DNA from: Sediminibacillus albus
GTDB lineage: Bacteria; Bacillota; Bacilli; Bacillales; Amphibacillaceae
Length of the DNA stretch: 64,000 bases
Assembly (NCBI RefSeq): GCF_900101125.1
Contig: NZ_FNFL01000006.1
Span: forward strand, 62,001 to 126,000
Reading direction: 5' to 3'
Numbering within the stretch: the first letter of the stretch is position 1; each line of letters opens with the position of its first letter. A program made the translations under genes and the position numbers. The notes under the pieces were generated by a model. It saw only the letters and a list, made by a program, of their open reading frames with translations. It did not search any database and was not told where the DNA came from. This document shows, piece by piece, positions 17,010 through 26,265 of the stretch.

Positions 17010-18728
17010 TTATTTATTACGGTTGAACCGCTTAACCAAGTCGTCTTTCGTCCACGTATTGATAACCGATTCAGGTGAAAGCCAGCCTTTTCGAGCGGTC
17101 CCTACCCCGATATCCATGAATTCCAATGAATGATAATTATGGGCATCTGTATTGATAGCAATAGGTACCCCCTGCTCTTGTGCTTTTTGGATCCACTCCC
17201 ATGATAAGTCCAATCTGTTTGGATTAGCATTTAATTCGAGTACTGTATCTGTTTCCCTTGCTTTTTCGATCAGCTTTTCCACATCGACAGCATAGCCTTT
17301 CCTGCGCCCAATCAGCCTTCCGGTTGGATGCGCAATAACATGGACGTATGGATTTTCCAGAGCGGCAAACAGCCGCTCCATTATTTTTTCACTTGATTGC
17401 GTAAAACTAGAATGGATAGCCCCGATAACATAATCCATCTTTTTCAAAAATTCGTCATCAAAATCCAGCGTTCCATCTGGCAGGATATCCATCTCTACCC
17501 CGGAGAATATGTGAAAATCAGGGTATTTCTGATTCAATCTGGCAATCTCTTCCGCTTGCTTTGTTAACCTTTCTTCATTTAAGCCATTGGCTACTTTTAA
17601 ATACTTGGAATGATCGGTAATGGCGATATACTCGTATCCTCTATCCCACGCTTTAATCACCATCTCTTCCATTGACTGTCCACCGTCACTCCAAGTCGTA
17701 TGCATGTGCAAATCCCCGCGGATATCAGATGATTGAATCAACGGAACTGATGAACGGAAGGACTCGAGCTCTCCATGGTTTTCTCTTACCTCAGGGGGAA
17801 TATATTGCAAACCGAAGTGATTAAAAAATGCCTCTTCCGTTTTAAAAGTGGTGATTTTTCCTGTTTCATTATTTTCAATACCATATTCATTTATTTTGTC
17901 GCCTTGTGATTTAGCCAATTGCCGCAAAGCGACATTGTGGTCCTTTGATCCTGTAAAGTGATGCAAAGTCGTCGCAAACTCCTCGGAGGTAACGATTCTG
18001 AAGTCGACATTTACATCATAACCTTCTTCCAAAACAACCGATACCTTTGTTTCACCAGTGGCGACTTTCTCTTTAATATTATCCAATGCCAATAGTTCGT
18101 CTCTTACTTTATCTGGATCTTCAGAAGCAATAATAAAGTCCAGATCTCTTACTGTTTCGCTCATTCTCCTCATACTTCCTGCCCGAGAGAAACGTTTTAT
18201 TTCGGTAATTTCTTTTAAATAGCTTTCAATTTTTTCAGCAATTGGAAGCATAAAAGCTAGGGGAAGACGTTCTGGACGGTTAGAGGCTTCTTCTAAGGCT
18301 GTCAGGATTTTCTCTGCAGACTTTTTGCCAAATCCGCTCAGTTCTTCTACTTTTCCCTTTTCACAAGCTTCTTTTAATGTCGCTGCGTCAACTACACCAA
18401 GCTCCTGGTAGAGTTTTGCCAATTTTTTCCCGCCCAGTCCAGGCAAATTCAGCAGAGGAACCAGGCCCTCTGGCACTTCTTCCTCTAACTGCTTAAGCGT
18501 ATCTGACTCTCCATTTTGGATAAATTCTTCGATAACAGTTGAAGTTCCTTTTCCAATCCCATTTATCTTGGTAAAATCATTCATTTCACTTAGAGACCTG
18601 TCATCCGTTTCTAAAGCCTGCGCTGCTTTTCGATAGGCGGATATTTTAAAAGGATTCTCCCCTTTCAGCTCCAGATATACAGCTATATTCTCTAATAACT
18701 TGATAACATCTTTTTTATTAACTTCCAT
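17010..18728 (-). CDS. polX: Family X DNA polymerase/3'-5' exonuclease PolX
   Basis: Gap-filling repair polymerase with a PHP nuclease domain. About 572 residues: an 8-kDa-like domain with helix-hairpin-helix motifs (INGIGKGTSTVIEEF, LPGLGGKKLAKLY), the nucleotidyltransferase part with carboxylates in RDLDFIIAS and NVDFRIV, then a PHP domain from about 335 with GDLHMHTTWSDGG, ITDHSKYL, and the ligands in HPTGRLIGRRKG and NTDAH. The ATG at 18726-18728 (MEVNKKDVIK) is preferred over 18740 because GGTGAT lies before it. Same place as B. subtilis yshC. Confidence 0.95.
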   Translation of the reverse strand: MEVNKKDVIKLLENIAVYLELKGENPFKISAYRKAAQALETDDRSLSEMNDFTKINGIGKGTSTVIEEFIQNGESDTLKQLEEEVPEGLVPLLNLPGLGGKKLAKLYQELGVVDAATLKEACEKGKVEELSGFGKKSAEKILTALEEASNRPERLPLAFMLPIAEKIESYLKEITEIKRFSRAGSMRRMSETVRDLDFIIASEDPDKVRDELLALDNIKEKVATGETKVSVVLEEGYDVNVDFRIVTSEEFATTLHHFTGSKDHNVALRQLAKSQGDKINEYGIENNETGKITTFKTEEAFFNHFGLQYIPPEVRENHGELESFRSSVPLIQSSDIRGDLHMHTTWSDGGQSMEEMVIKAWDRGYEYIAITDHSKYLKVANGLNEERLTKQAEEIARLNQKYPDFHIFSGVEMDILPDGTLDFDDEFLKKMDYVIGAIHSSFTQSSEKIMERLFAALENPYVHVIAHPTGRLIGRRKGYAVDVEKLIEKARETDTVLELNANPNRLDLSWEWIQKAQEQGVPIAINTDAHNYHSLEFMDIGVGTARKGWLSPESVINTWTKDDLVKRFNRNK

Positions 18729-18790
18729 CGTTATCACCATCCTATAAACTGTTATTATTTGAAATTGCCTGGCTGCTTTGTGTAAAAGTA

Positions 18791-18905
18791 TAAAAAGAGA
18801 CTATCCCGGAACAGGTTCAGGCCAAACTACAACAATCAAGCTTTTGGGCTTTATCAGCCAACAAATGTAGTGGTAGAACAACCTGCCTTATGGAATAGCC
18901 TCTTA
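18791..18905 (-). repeat. Structured inverted-repeat element between cvpA and polX
   Basis: The outer arms AAGAGACTATCCC (from 18794) and GGAATAGCCTCTT pair with few mismatches. Inside, AGGTT/AACCT and CTACA/TGTAG pairs and a GGCTttatcAGCC hairpin suggest a branched RNA of about 110 nt. Read on the minus strand it ends in TCTCTTTTTATAC, like a terminator. It could end the zapA-cvpA transcript or act as a leader of polX, which begins 63 bp further on. Confidence 0.55.
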
Positions 18906-18953
18906 CGCCGGGAGTATTAGCAGAAGCAAGCCGGCCTGCCATTTATCATTCAG

Positions 18954-19508
18954 TCACTTATCAAACAACCCTGAAACATGTTCAAACCATAGTTCTTTGA
19001 TCTGAGCTGATATAAACGGGGTATGGTCAATAATAAATGACGCTATAACTGATCGTTCCAGTATAGTTTGCACAAACTCTAGTGGAAGTAAAGCACCAAT
19101 ATACAATAGAATAAATACAAGTAAGTAAACTTCTATAAATCCAAGAATGGCGCCAAGTAAACCATTGATAGAACTCAAAATAGGCAAATCTGCAACAAAA
19201 TCGAGCATGGATGCAATGATTTGCAAGGCAATCCGTACAGCAAAAAAGATAATTGCAAATGCTATCGCATTGTAAAATGCTGTCTCCAATGGTAGAGACT
19301 CTAGAAATAAAGCCCATGAAGCATCATCAGGCATATCAGGATATGGTATCCATAACTGCAGCTTTGAAGCTAAATCATCATAATAAGCAGCGGCCACAAT
19401 AAATGCTGCAATAAAACCGAGCAGATGGAATAATTGCAGGATGAACCCGCGTTTCAGGCCTGTAAAAAAGCCTAAAATCAGTACTATAATTAAAATTAAA
19501 TCAATCAT
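18954..19508 (-). CDS. yshB: CvpA-family membrane protein (YshB)
   Basis: A 184-residue protein with four predicted transmembrane helices, beginning MIDLILIIVLILGFFTGLKR as CvpA/colicin V production family members do. The glycine-rich helix SSINGLLGAILGFIEVYLLV is also typical. Biochemical role unproven. Its start overlaps the end of zapA by 8 bp, so the two are translationally coupled, as in B. subtilis. Confidence 0.9.
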   Translation of the reverse strand: MIDLILIIVLILGFFTGLKRGFILQLFHLLGFIAAFIVAAAYYDDLASKLQLWIPYPDMPDDASWALFLESLPLETAFYNAIAFAIIFFAVRIALQIIASMLDFVADLPILSSINGLLGAILGFIEVYLLVFILLYIGALLPLEFVQTILERSVIASFIIDHTPFISAQIKELWFEHVSGLFDK

Positions 19509-19776
19509 TTTTATCTTGTTCCTTTTTTTGTTTAATTGAACCGAGCAGTTCAGTATATTCTTCTTTTAGTTTTAAATAATCATTCATCGTATTCACCGCT
19601 GTCAATACTGCCAGCCTGGTAGTATCCAGACTTTTATTCGATTCATGGATATCTCTCATTTTTTGGTCAACGAGACTGGCGACCATTCTTACATGGTGGG
19701 CAGGCTCTTCACCAATAATGGTATATGAACGATTATGTATTTCGACAGTAGTACGTGTTTTGTCTGATTGGGACAC
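19501..19776 (-). CDS. zapA: Cell division protein ZapA
   Basis: A 91-residue FtsZ-bundling protein of the Z-ring. The N-terminal globular part is TRTTVEIHNRSYTIIGEEP, followed by VRMVASLVDQKMRDI and a C-terminal coiled coil (YLKLKEEYTELLGSIKQKKE). The start is GTG at 19774-19776 with AAGGGGGG upstream. First gene of the zapA-yshB unit, divergent from rnhC. Confidence 0.93.
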   Translation of the reverse strand: MSQSDKTRTTVEIHNRSYTIIGEEPAHHVRMVASLVDQKMRDIHESNKSLDTTRLAVLTAVNTMNDYLKLKEEYTELLGSIKQKKEQDKND

Positions 19777-20127
19777 GCTTTTCCCCCCTTGTCGTAAAAA
19801 CTCAACTTTCCTTATTGTAACCCGGATTCAGATAAGTCCTTATCATTAACCGGTATTCTGTCATTCATTAGTTTTGCAGGTCGATAATGCCAATATTATA
19901 TCTGCTTCACATCATAATAAAACGATGAAAAGCACCGAAGTTCTGCTGCCCTCAAGGGATTTCACTGATCTCCACAGTACCAAAGCTGAGGTCATCTTTG
20001 CGATAAAATCCTAAAGTTAATATTAACACGAAGTTTGTCATTTAGGAAACTATTGTGTATGTCATTATTTTATTATGCTGAAAGTCTGCTATACTGGGGA
20101 TACTCTATTAGAATTGGGGAGATTGTT
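19777..20127. other. Divergent promoter region between zapA and rnhC
   Basis: A 351-bp stretch. Near zapA the minus strand has a possible -10 TACAAT about 40 bp before the start but no good -35. Near rnhC the plus strand has an extended -10. The middle holds no convincing gene, RNA or repeat. Confidence 0.5.
20087..20095 (+). promoter_or_regulatory. Extended -10 promoter of rnhC
   Basis: TGCTATACT is an extended -10 element 33 bp before the rnhC start; no good -35 is visible. Confidence 0.45.
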
Positions 20128-21060
20128 TTGCCACAAGTTGTACTGAAACTCACCAGCCAGGATATGGATAAAATGAAGACATATTACCAGAAATATTTAA
20201 AAACAGCACCTTCCGGATCAGTATTCGCTGCTAAAACACCTAGTTGCTCAATCACTGCCTATAAATCGGGAAAAGTATTGTTTCAAGGAAGAACGCCCAA
20301 TGATGAAGCAGATAAGTGGGGGACCGCTGAACAGACAGCCGCGTCGAAAATAAAAAAAAGCTCAACAAGTAAGCATCAGTACATTCCGCCAGAAAGTTTA
20401 TTTATAAGCTCTCACATTGGATCGGATGAAGCTGGGACAGGTGACTATTTTGGTCCTGTTACCGTAGCCGCTGCTTTTATAACAGCTGATCAAATCCCTC
20501 TGCTAAAGGACTTGGGTGTCAAGGATTCCAAGCATTTAACCGATGAAAAAATCCGCTCTATCGCCCAGGAATTAGTCAAGCAGAAAATACCATACTCCTT
20601 AGTTGTATTACATAATGAAAAATATAATCAACTACAAAGTAAAGGTTGGTCGCAGGGAAAAATGAAAACCATGCTTCATCACCATGCCATTACCAAGCTT
20701 TCGCAAAAAATTTCGCCCATACAACCGGATGGCATCCTGATCGACCAATTTTCTGAGCCAAACGTCTATATTAAGCATCTGGCAACTGAAAAAGAACAAC
20801 TGCAGTCCAATGTATATTTCATGACAAAAGCAGAAAGCCATTCAATCGCAGTCGCAGCTGGCTCGATTATCGCCAGAGCGAGTTTTGTAAAAGAAATGGA
20901 GAAGCTTTCAGAAAAACTAGGCACGGAGCTGCCTAAGGGAGCCTCCCAAAAAGTCGACAAGGCTGCTGCAACGATTATCGGAAAACATGGAAAACAAGCG
21001 TTAAACGAATGCGCCAAAACCCATTTTGCCAATACAAAGAAAGCAGAGGCTCTTATATAG
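20128..21060 (+). CDS. rnhC: Ribonuclease HIII
   Basis: Cuts RNA in RNA-DNA hybrids such as R-loops. The 310-residue chain has the N-terminal TBP-like substrate-binding domain (PQVVLKLTSQDMDKMKTYY) and the RNase H2-like catalytic domain, with DEAG in IGSDEAGTGDYFGPV, Asp in LGVKDSKHL and in ILIDQF. The frame is open upstream to 20035; the start is TTG 20128-20130 because GGGGAG lies six bases before it and the TBP-like domain begins there. Divergent from zapA, as in B. subtilis. Confidence 0.95.
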   Translation: MPQVVLKLTSQDMDKMKTYYQKYLKTAPSGSVFAAKTPSCSITAYKSGKVLFQGRTPNDEADKWGTAEQTAASKIKKSSTSKHQYIPPESLFISSHIGSDEAGTGDYFGPVTVAAAFITADQIPLLKDLGVKDSKHLTDEKIRSIAQELVKQKIPYSLVVLHNEKYNQLQSKGWSQGKMKTMLHHHAITKLSQKISPIQPDGILIDQFSEPNVYIKHLATEKEQLQSNVYFMTKAESHSIAVAAGSIIARASFVKEMEKLSEKLGTELPKGASQKVDKAAATIIGKHGKQALNECAKTHFANTKKAEALI

Positions 21061-21112
21061 GAACATATCCCTTGTTTATCCTTTTCACAGGCCTTCTCTT
21101 AGGCCGAAATAA

Positions 21113-21146
21113 AAGAGGACCAAATCGCAACTGATTTGGTCCTCTT
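21113..21146. terminator. Bidirectional terminator of rnhC and pheT
   Basis: A perfect 14-bp stem (AAGAGGACCAAATC and complement) with a 6-base loop between convergent genes. On the minus strand the stem runs into TTTTATTT; on the plus strand into TTATTG. Confidence 0.85.
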
Positions 21147-21182
21147 ATTGTCATGAAATATTTTTTTATATTGTTCCCTGTT

Positions 21183-23612
21183 TTACCCTCTCAACTCTGC
21201 ACCGTGAGCCTCTTTTACTGCTGACAAAATCTCTTGGTAAGAAGACTCTACTTCTTCATCCTTTAATGTTTTTTCCGGATCAAGATAGAGCAAGTTAAAT
21301 GCAATTGATTTTCTTCCGGCCGGCAGGTGTTCCCCTTGGTAGACGTCAAAAACCTGTACATCCTTTACTAGCGGCCCCCCAGCTGCTTCTATCGTTTTCT
21401 TAATATCGCCTGCATGCAGACCTTCTTCGACCATTAAAGCAATATCTCTGGATATAGAGGGATATCTAGGTATCTTACTAAAACTAGGTTCCACATGGAT
21501 CGTCTCCAGCAGCTTCTCCAAATCGATGTCAAATACATAAGTGTCCTTTAAATCAAAGTCATTCTGCACCGTTGGATGAATCTGTCCAATAAATCCGATT
21601 GAAGTCCCATTTGACAATAATTGTGCTGTTCTCCCAGGATGCATCCCATCGAGTTTTGCTTGTTTATATTCTACATGTACGCCTAACTTATCGAATAATC
21701 CTTCAGCTATACCTTTCACAACGAAAAAATCAACCTGTTTCTTTTCCTGCTGCCACGGATATGCCAGCCAATCACCTGTAACTGCTGCTGCTAATCTCAG
21801 GACTTCTTGAGGCTGTTTAGTGACATTTTCCCCTACAGTGGAAACAAAAACAGTTCCCATTTCATAATAAGCCAAGTTCGGTTGTTTTCTGGCTAAGTTA
21901 TAGGATAAGGATGCCAAAAGTTCTGGGAGGATACTTAAACGAAGATTACTGTGCTCTTCACTCATTGGCATCGACAAGCGGATTGAACCAGCAGCCTTTT
22001 CACTTATTTCCGGGCTGGTCAGCATTTCAGCCCGTTCCTTACTGGTCAATGAATAAGTGATAGCTTCCATCAATCCAGCTCCCTCCATATAATGTTTCAC
22101 TTCTCGTTTTAAAGTCTGCCTGTCTGTAAGGCCGCCAGCTTGTGACGCTCCTTGCGGCAGTGTATATGGAAGGTTATCATAGCCATAGATTCTGGCCACT
22201 TCTTCGACCATATCTTCAAAAATAGTTATATCGCCGCGGCGAGTAGGAATCGAAACTACAAATCCACTATTTTTTTCTTCGAAATGGAAATTTAACCTTC
22301 TTAATATCCCGGCTATCTCCTGATCGGTTATAGCTGTACCGAGTCTATCATTTATATTGCTAGTGGTGATTTCCACCTTTGCTTCTGAGCGGTCTAGTTG
22401 ATCAAATGCAACAGGGCCGGTTAACACTTTTCCGCCAGCATATTCGCTTAACAACTGACAAGCGCGGATTCCAGCTCTTTTCACACGATCGGGATCTATG
22501 CCTTTTTCATATCTTGTACTTGATTCGCTTCTCAACCCATGATCCCTTGAACTTTTTCTAACTGCAACTGGTGAAAAGTAAGCAGCTTCTAACAATACAG
22601 TCGTTGTTGACTCGGAGACTTCTGCATCTGCTCCGCCCATAACACCTGCCAACGCAGTCGGCTGCTGGCCATTGGTAATTACTAGATGTTCAGCAGACAG
22701 TTCTCTTTCCTGTCCGTCAAGGGTTACTATTGACTCATTGTCGTAAGCACGTCGGACAACAATTTCTTTAGATCCAAATTGGTCATAGTCAAATGCGTGA
22801 AGCGGCTGTCCATACTCAAGTAGTACATAGTTGGTAATATCGACGACATTGTTTATCGGCCGGATTCCAGCAGCAATTAAATAATTTCGAATCCATAGCG
22901 GCGAAGGTTTCACTTCAATATCCTTGATGACAAAAGCACCATAATAAGGATTTAAATCAGGAGCCTCGACTCGAACATCAATGTAATCTTCCGTAAGTTC
23001 TGCAGTGAATTCAACCGACTCATCAGGAAGCTGTAATGGTTGGTCCAATATAGCTGCGGTCTCATAAGCCACACCTAGCATACTAAGTGCATCCGAACGA
23101 TTAGGAGTTAACCCAAGTTCCAAAACAGCGTCATCCAAATTAAGTAATTGCGAGGCATCTGCCCCTATTTCAGCATTCTCAGGAAAAACAAAAATCCCGT
23201 CAGCAAACTCTTTGGGCACAAACTTCTCTTCAATCCCTAATTCTTGTAAGGAACAAATCATTCCTCGTGATTCGACTCCACGTAATTTTGCTTTCTTAAT
23301 TTTAAAGTTTCCCGGCAGTACGGCTCCCGGCTTTGCTACAGCAACTTTTTGGCCTTGTTTTATGTTGGGGGCCCCACAAATGATTTGCAAATCTTCTTCA
23401 CCAACATCCACTTGACATAAGTTCAACTTATCAGCATTTGGATGTTTCTCACATTGTTTCACATAGCCTACAACAACATTGCTGCTATCATCTGCGATAT
23501 ATTCTATACCTTCGACTTCTATACCAGATTTAGTTATTTTTTCAGCTAGTTCGTCTGGCGGTAAATGATTGATGTCTACATAATTTTTCAACCAGTTTAG
23601 TGATACAAACAT
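21183..23612 (-). CDS. pheT: Phenylalanine-tRNA ligase beta subunit
   Basis: The large subunit of the heterotetrameric PheRS; it binds tRNA and edits Tyr-tRNA(Phe). The 809-residue protein has the N-terminal EMAP-like tRNA-binding domain (about 40-150, ICGAPNIKQGQKVAVAKPG), the B3/B4 editing domain (HGLRSESSTRYEKGIDP), B5, the catalytic-like core and a C-terminal anticodon-binding FDX-ACB domain (YPSISRDIALMVEE). It follows pheS by 15 bp and is controlled by the same T-box. Confidence 0.97.
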   Translation of the reverse strand: MFVSLNWLKNYVDINHLPPDELAEKITKSGIEVEGIEYIADDSSNVVVGYVKQCEKHPNADKLNLCQVDVGEEDLQIICGAPNIKQGQKVAVAKPGAVLPGNFKIKKAKLRGVESRGMICSLQELGIEEKFVPKEFADGIFVFPENAEIGADASQLLNLDDAVLELGLTPNRSDALSMLGVAYETAAILDQPLQLPDESVEFTAELTEDYIDVRVEAPDLNPYYGAFVIKDIEVKPSPLWIRNYLIAAGIRPINNVVDITNYVLLEYGQPLHAFDYDQFGSKEIVVRRAYDNESIVTLDGQERELSAEHLVITNGQQPTALAGVMGGADAEVSESTTTVLLEAAYFSPVAVRKSSRDHGLRSESSTRYEKGIDPDRVKRAGIRACQLLSEYAGGKVLTGPVAFDQLDRSEAKVEITTSNINDRLGTAITDQEIAGILRRLNFHFEEKNSGFVVSIPTRRGDITIFEDMVEEVARIYGYDNLPYTLPQGASQAGGLTDRQTLKREVKHYMEGAGLMEAITYSLTSKERAEMLTSPEISEKAAGSIRLSMPMSEEHSNLRLSILPELLASLSYNLARKQPNLAYYEMGTVFVSTVGENVTKQPQEVLRLAAAVTGDWLAYPWQQEKKQVDFFVVKGIAEGLFDKLGVHVEYKQAKLDGMHPGRTAQLLSNGTSIGFIGQIHPTVQNDFDLKDTYVFDIDLEKLLETIHVEPSFSKIPRYPSISRDIALMVEEGLHAGDIKKTIEAAGGPLVKDVQVFDVYQGEHLPAGRKSIAFNLLYLDPEKTLKDEEVESSYQEILSAVKEAHGAELRG

Positions 23613-23627
23613 AACTTTCCCTCCTGT

Positions 23628-24662
23628 TTACGCTTTATGGTATTGCTTTAAGAATCTTATATCGTTTGTATAAAAGTGACGGATATCGTCCACCCCGTAC
23701 TTTAACATAGCAATTCTTTCTGGTCCCATTCCGAATGCGAAGCCAGTGTATTCTTTCGGATCGTACCCGGCCATTTCCAATACCCGCGGATGGACCATAC
23801 CGCCTCCGAGAATTTCAATCCAGCCTGTTCCTTTACAGACAGAACAACCTTCTCCATTGCATACTTTACAGGATATATCCATCTCTACAGATGGTTCAGT
23901 AAATGGGAAAAAGCTTGGACGCAGACGGATTTCCCTCTCTTCACCGAACATTTGCTTAGCGAAACGGTTCAATACCCCTTTCAAATCACTCATTTGTACG
24001 TTCTTATCGACATACAACCCTTCTACTTGCGTAAATTGATGGGAATGGGTGGCGTCATCTGTATCTCTCCGGTACACTTTCCCCGGGCATATCATTTTAA
24101 CTGGCTTTTTACCATCATACTTTCCCATTGTACGAGCCTGAACAGGAGAAGTATGGGTCCGCATCAATAACTCTTCGGTTATATAAAAGGAATCCTGCAT
24201 ATCTCGCGCTGGATGTCCTTTCGGAAGATTCAACGCTTCGAAGTTAAAATAATCTGTTTCAACCTCCGGGCCTTCCCTTACTTCAAAGCCCATTCCAATA
24301 AATAAATCCTCTATCTCTTCTACAATAGAAGTTAACAGGTGCGGGCCTCCTACATTTACTGGCCGTCCTGGCAAAGTCACATCAATTGTTTCCTTTTCGA
24401 GTTTTGCTTCAAGCTGCTTTGCTTCTAATGTTTCTTTTTTCGTATCAAGCACATCAGCAATTGATTCTCTAACTCTATTTGCCAATTCGCCGATGACCGG
24501 CCGCTCTTCTTTGGATAGCTTACCCATCCCACGCAGCACCTCGGTAATCGGTCCTTTTTTCCCTAGATAAGCAACCCGAATCTCTTGCAGTTCAGAAAGA
24601 GTTTCGGCCTGTTCCGCTTTGGCTAATGCTTCTTCTTTTAATTCTTGCAATCGCTCCTTCAT
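23628..24662 (-). CDS. pheS: Phenylalanine-tRNA ligase alpha subunit
   Basis: The catalytic subunit that activates Phe and charges tRNA(Phe). The 344-residue protein has an N-terminal coiled coil for tRNA binding and a class II core: motif 2 around [20 protein letters not shown], and motif 3 in [17 protein letters not shown]. The Phe pocket includes FFPFTEPS. Start [13 protein letters not shown] with GAGGTT upstream. Preceded by a T-box leader. Confidence 0.98.
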   Translation of the reverse strand: MKERLQELKEEALAKAEQAETLSELQEIRVAYLGKKGPITEVLRGMGKLSKEERPVIGELANRVRESIADVLDTKKETLEAKQLEAKLEKETIDVTLPGRPVNVGGPHLLTSIVEEIEDLFIGMGFEVREGPEVETDYFNFEALNLPKGHPARDMQDSFYITEELLMRTHTSPVQARTMGKYDGKKPVKMICPGKVYRRDTDDATHSHQFTQVEGLYVDKNVQMSDLKGVLNRFAKQMFGEEREIRLRPSFFPFTEPSVEMDISCKVCNGEGCSVCKGTGWIEILGGGMVHPRVLEMAGYDPKEYTGFAFGMGPERIAMLKYGVDDIRHFYTNDIRFLKQYHKA

Positions 24663-24720
24663 TTATAGGAACCTCCTCTTGGTTTCATCAATCTTTTTCA
24701 ATTTCGTTTTTATATGCATT

Positions 24721-24987
24721 AAAAAAAGCCCCTCCCTAAAAAAGGGACGAGACTAACATCGCGGTACCACCCTTGTTGATGCTATGATGCACCCACTTGA
24801 GCTTGATAACGGAATAATCCGGAACACCTTTATTTGCCGGGCGGCAAGGTCTAAGTGTCGGCTCCAGAGTGAAATTTCAATCATTACCGCGATAGAAATG
24901 CTTCCAGTCTGTGGCATTTCCTCCCTGTATATCGGTTTGTAATCATTTACTGGCTCTTTCACGGCCTGTCAATTTATTAATTGTTAT
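24721..24987 (-). ncRNA. T-box leader of pheST
   Basis: The T-box core GGGTGGTACCGCG (minus strand, within 24760-24774) is followed by the terminator stem (GTCTCGTCCC ... GGGAGGGGC, then seven T, ending at 24721). An AGTAA motif of stem I is present near the 5' end, and a TTC triplet (24871-24873) is the candidate Phe specifier. Uncharged tRNA(Phe) would stabilise the antiterminator and allow pheST expression. Confidence 0.92.
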
Positions 24988-24993
24988 TTTCTT

Positions 24994-25022
24994 ATTATAG
25001 AAAAAGCAATCCTAACTTGCAA
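24994..25022 (-). promoter_or_regulatory. Sigma-A promoter of the pheST leader
   Basis: TTGCAA (25017-25022), 17 bases, TATAAT (24994-24999) on the minus strand, directly before the T-box leader. Confidence 0.75.
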
Positions 25023-25036
25023 CCCTAAAGCAGGCC

Positions 25037-25795
25037 CTATTTTTCAAATAGATGAGCCAGATGATAAATAAGGATGCCTGCTGCGACACTTACGTTCAAT
25101 GACTCTGCTTTCCCCCAGATAGGAATTTGGACTTTATCTGTCGCCCTTTCGATAATATCCCCCGCTATTCCCGCTCCTTCATTACCGACAACTAATGCTG
25201 CCTTGGCAGGGACTGTTAAAGAGGAATAGGGCTTGGCATCCTCCAGCGTGGAAGCCCATATTGCAAATCCATCCGTTTTCAATTGCTCGATTACAGGAAT
25301 CAGGTTCTCCTGGAAGATTGGCAAATGGAAAAGGGAGCCTTGCGTTGATCTAAGTACTTTCTCATTAAATATATCGACTGAGCCACTCCCTACATACACG
25401 GCGTCGAACCCTGCTGCGTCTGCTGTGCGGACCATCGTACCCAAATTACCTGGATCCTGTACTTTATCTACCAATAGCAGTTTTTGAAACTGCAATTTCT
25501 CAGGCTGATTCATTTCAACCACAGCTGCTATCCCTTGCGGCGTTTTAGTATCTGTAATTGACTTTAAAATGTGATTAGAAACAAAGTAAGTATCCAAGTC
25601 TTTTATCCATACTGGTATTTCTGCACCTTCGCCCAGAATTACTTCTTTTACCTTCCAATCGCTTTTTAATGCTTCTTCAATCATATGGTAACCTTCAACC
25701 AGAAAGCAATTTGTCTCTTCTCTCACTTTTCTTTTTTTTAATTTTTGCCAGCTTTTCACTCGATCGTTTTGAACAGACGTAATCACTTTCATCAT
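25037..25795 (-). CDS. ysgA: TrmH-family RNA 2'-O-methyltransferase (YsgA)
   Basis: A SpoU/TrmH-type SAM-dependent methyltransferase acting on rRNA or tRNA ribose; the exact nucleotide is unknown. The 252-residue protein has the N-terminal substrate-binding part (CFLVEGYHMIEEAL) and the knotted SPOUT domain with motifs DKVQDPGNLGTMVRTADAAG, VVGNEGAG and ESLNVSVAAGILIYHL. The start is one of two adjacent ATGs, with AAAAGG immediately upstream. It lies between pheS and sspI, as in B. subtilis. Confidence 0.92.
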   Translation of the reverse strand: MMKVITSVQNDRVKSWQKLKKRKVREETNCFLVEGYHMIEEALKSDWKVKEVILGEGAEIPVWIKDLDTYFVSNHILKSITDTKTPQGIAAVVEMNQPEKLQFQKLLLVDKVQDPGNLGTMVRTADAAGFDAVYVGSGSVDIFNEKVLRSTQGSLFHLPIFQENLIPVIEQLKTDGFAIWASTLEDAKPYSSLTVPAKAALVVGNEGAGIAGDIIERATDKVQIPIWGKAESLNVSVAAGILIYHLAHLFEK

Positions 25796-25895
25796 CCTTT
25801 TGATTTAATTCCTCTTTATCATACATATTCCAATGCATCCTGGTCAAACTAATTGTAAATTAAGCTTTTTAAAGAAAAATCGAGGTGATGGATAA

Positions 25896-26111
25896 ATGGA
25901 TTTGAATTTACGAAAAGCAATTTTGGAAAATGTCTCTGAAAATAATACAGAGCAATTGGAAGCAACCATTTTAGATGCGATTGAAAGTGGAGAAGAAAAA
26001 ATGCTTCCAGGCCTAGGAGTTTTATTTGAACTTATCTGGCAGCAATCCGATAAAGCAGACAAAGAAGAGATGCTCTCTGCCCTCGAAAAAGGTGTACAGC
26101 AAGCTCAATAG
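25896..26111 (+). CDS. sspI: Small acid-soluble spore protein SspI
   Basis: A minor SASP made in the forespore under sigma-G. The product is 71 residues, the B. subtilis length, beginning [17 protein letters not shown] and carrying the family core [25 protein letters not shown] lies eight bases before the ATG. A possible sigma-G promoter is TGCATC (25834-25839) with TAAATTA 16 bases on, a partial match. A strong terminator follows. Confidence 0.96.
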   Translation: MDLNLRKAILENVSENNTEQLEATILDAIESGEEKMLPGLGVLFELIWQQSDKADKEEMLSALEKGVQQAQ

Positions 26112-26133
26112 CATTTCCAAAACCGATATTTTA

Positions 26134-26165
26134 AAGCTGTCCCTTTCATAGAGGACGGCTTTTTT
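26134..26165 (+). terminator. Terminator of sspI
   Basis: A 9-bp stem (AAGCTGTCC with GGACGGCTT, one G-T pair) with a 10-base loop, ending in TTTTTT. Confidence 0.85.
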
Positions 26166-26265
26166 ATTAATGATTGTTTTATCATCGCTCAAAATGCAAT
26201 TGCCTAACCAGGCAATATAAGGTAAAATAAATAAAAATGAAAAGTTTTCCCGGGGGATAATATAA

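Noticed and set aside
24753-24962. 69-codon minus-strand frame before pheS
   Set aside because: It lies entirely inside the T-box leader, whose conserved bases explain the sequence.
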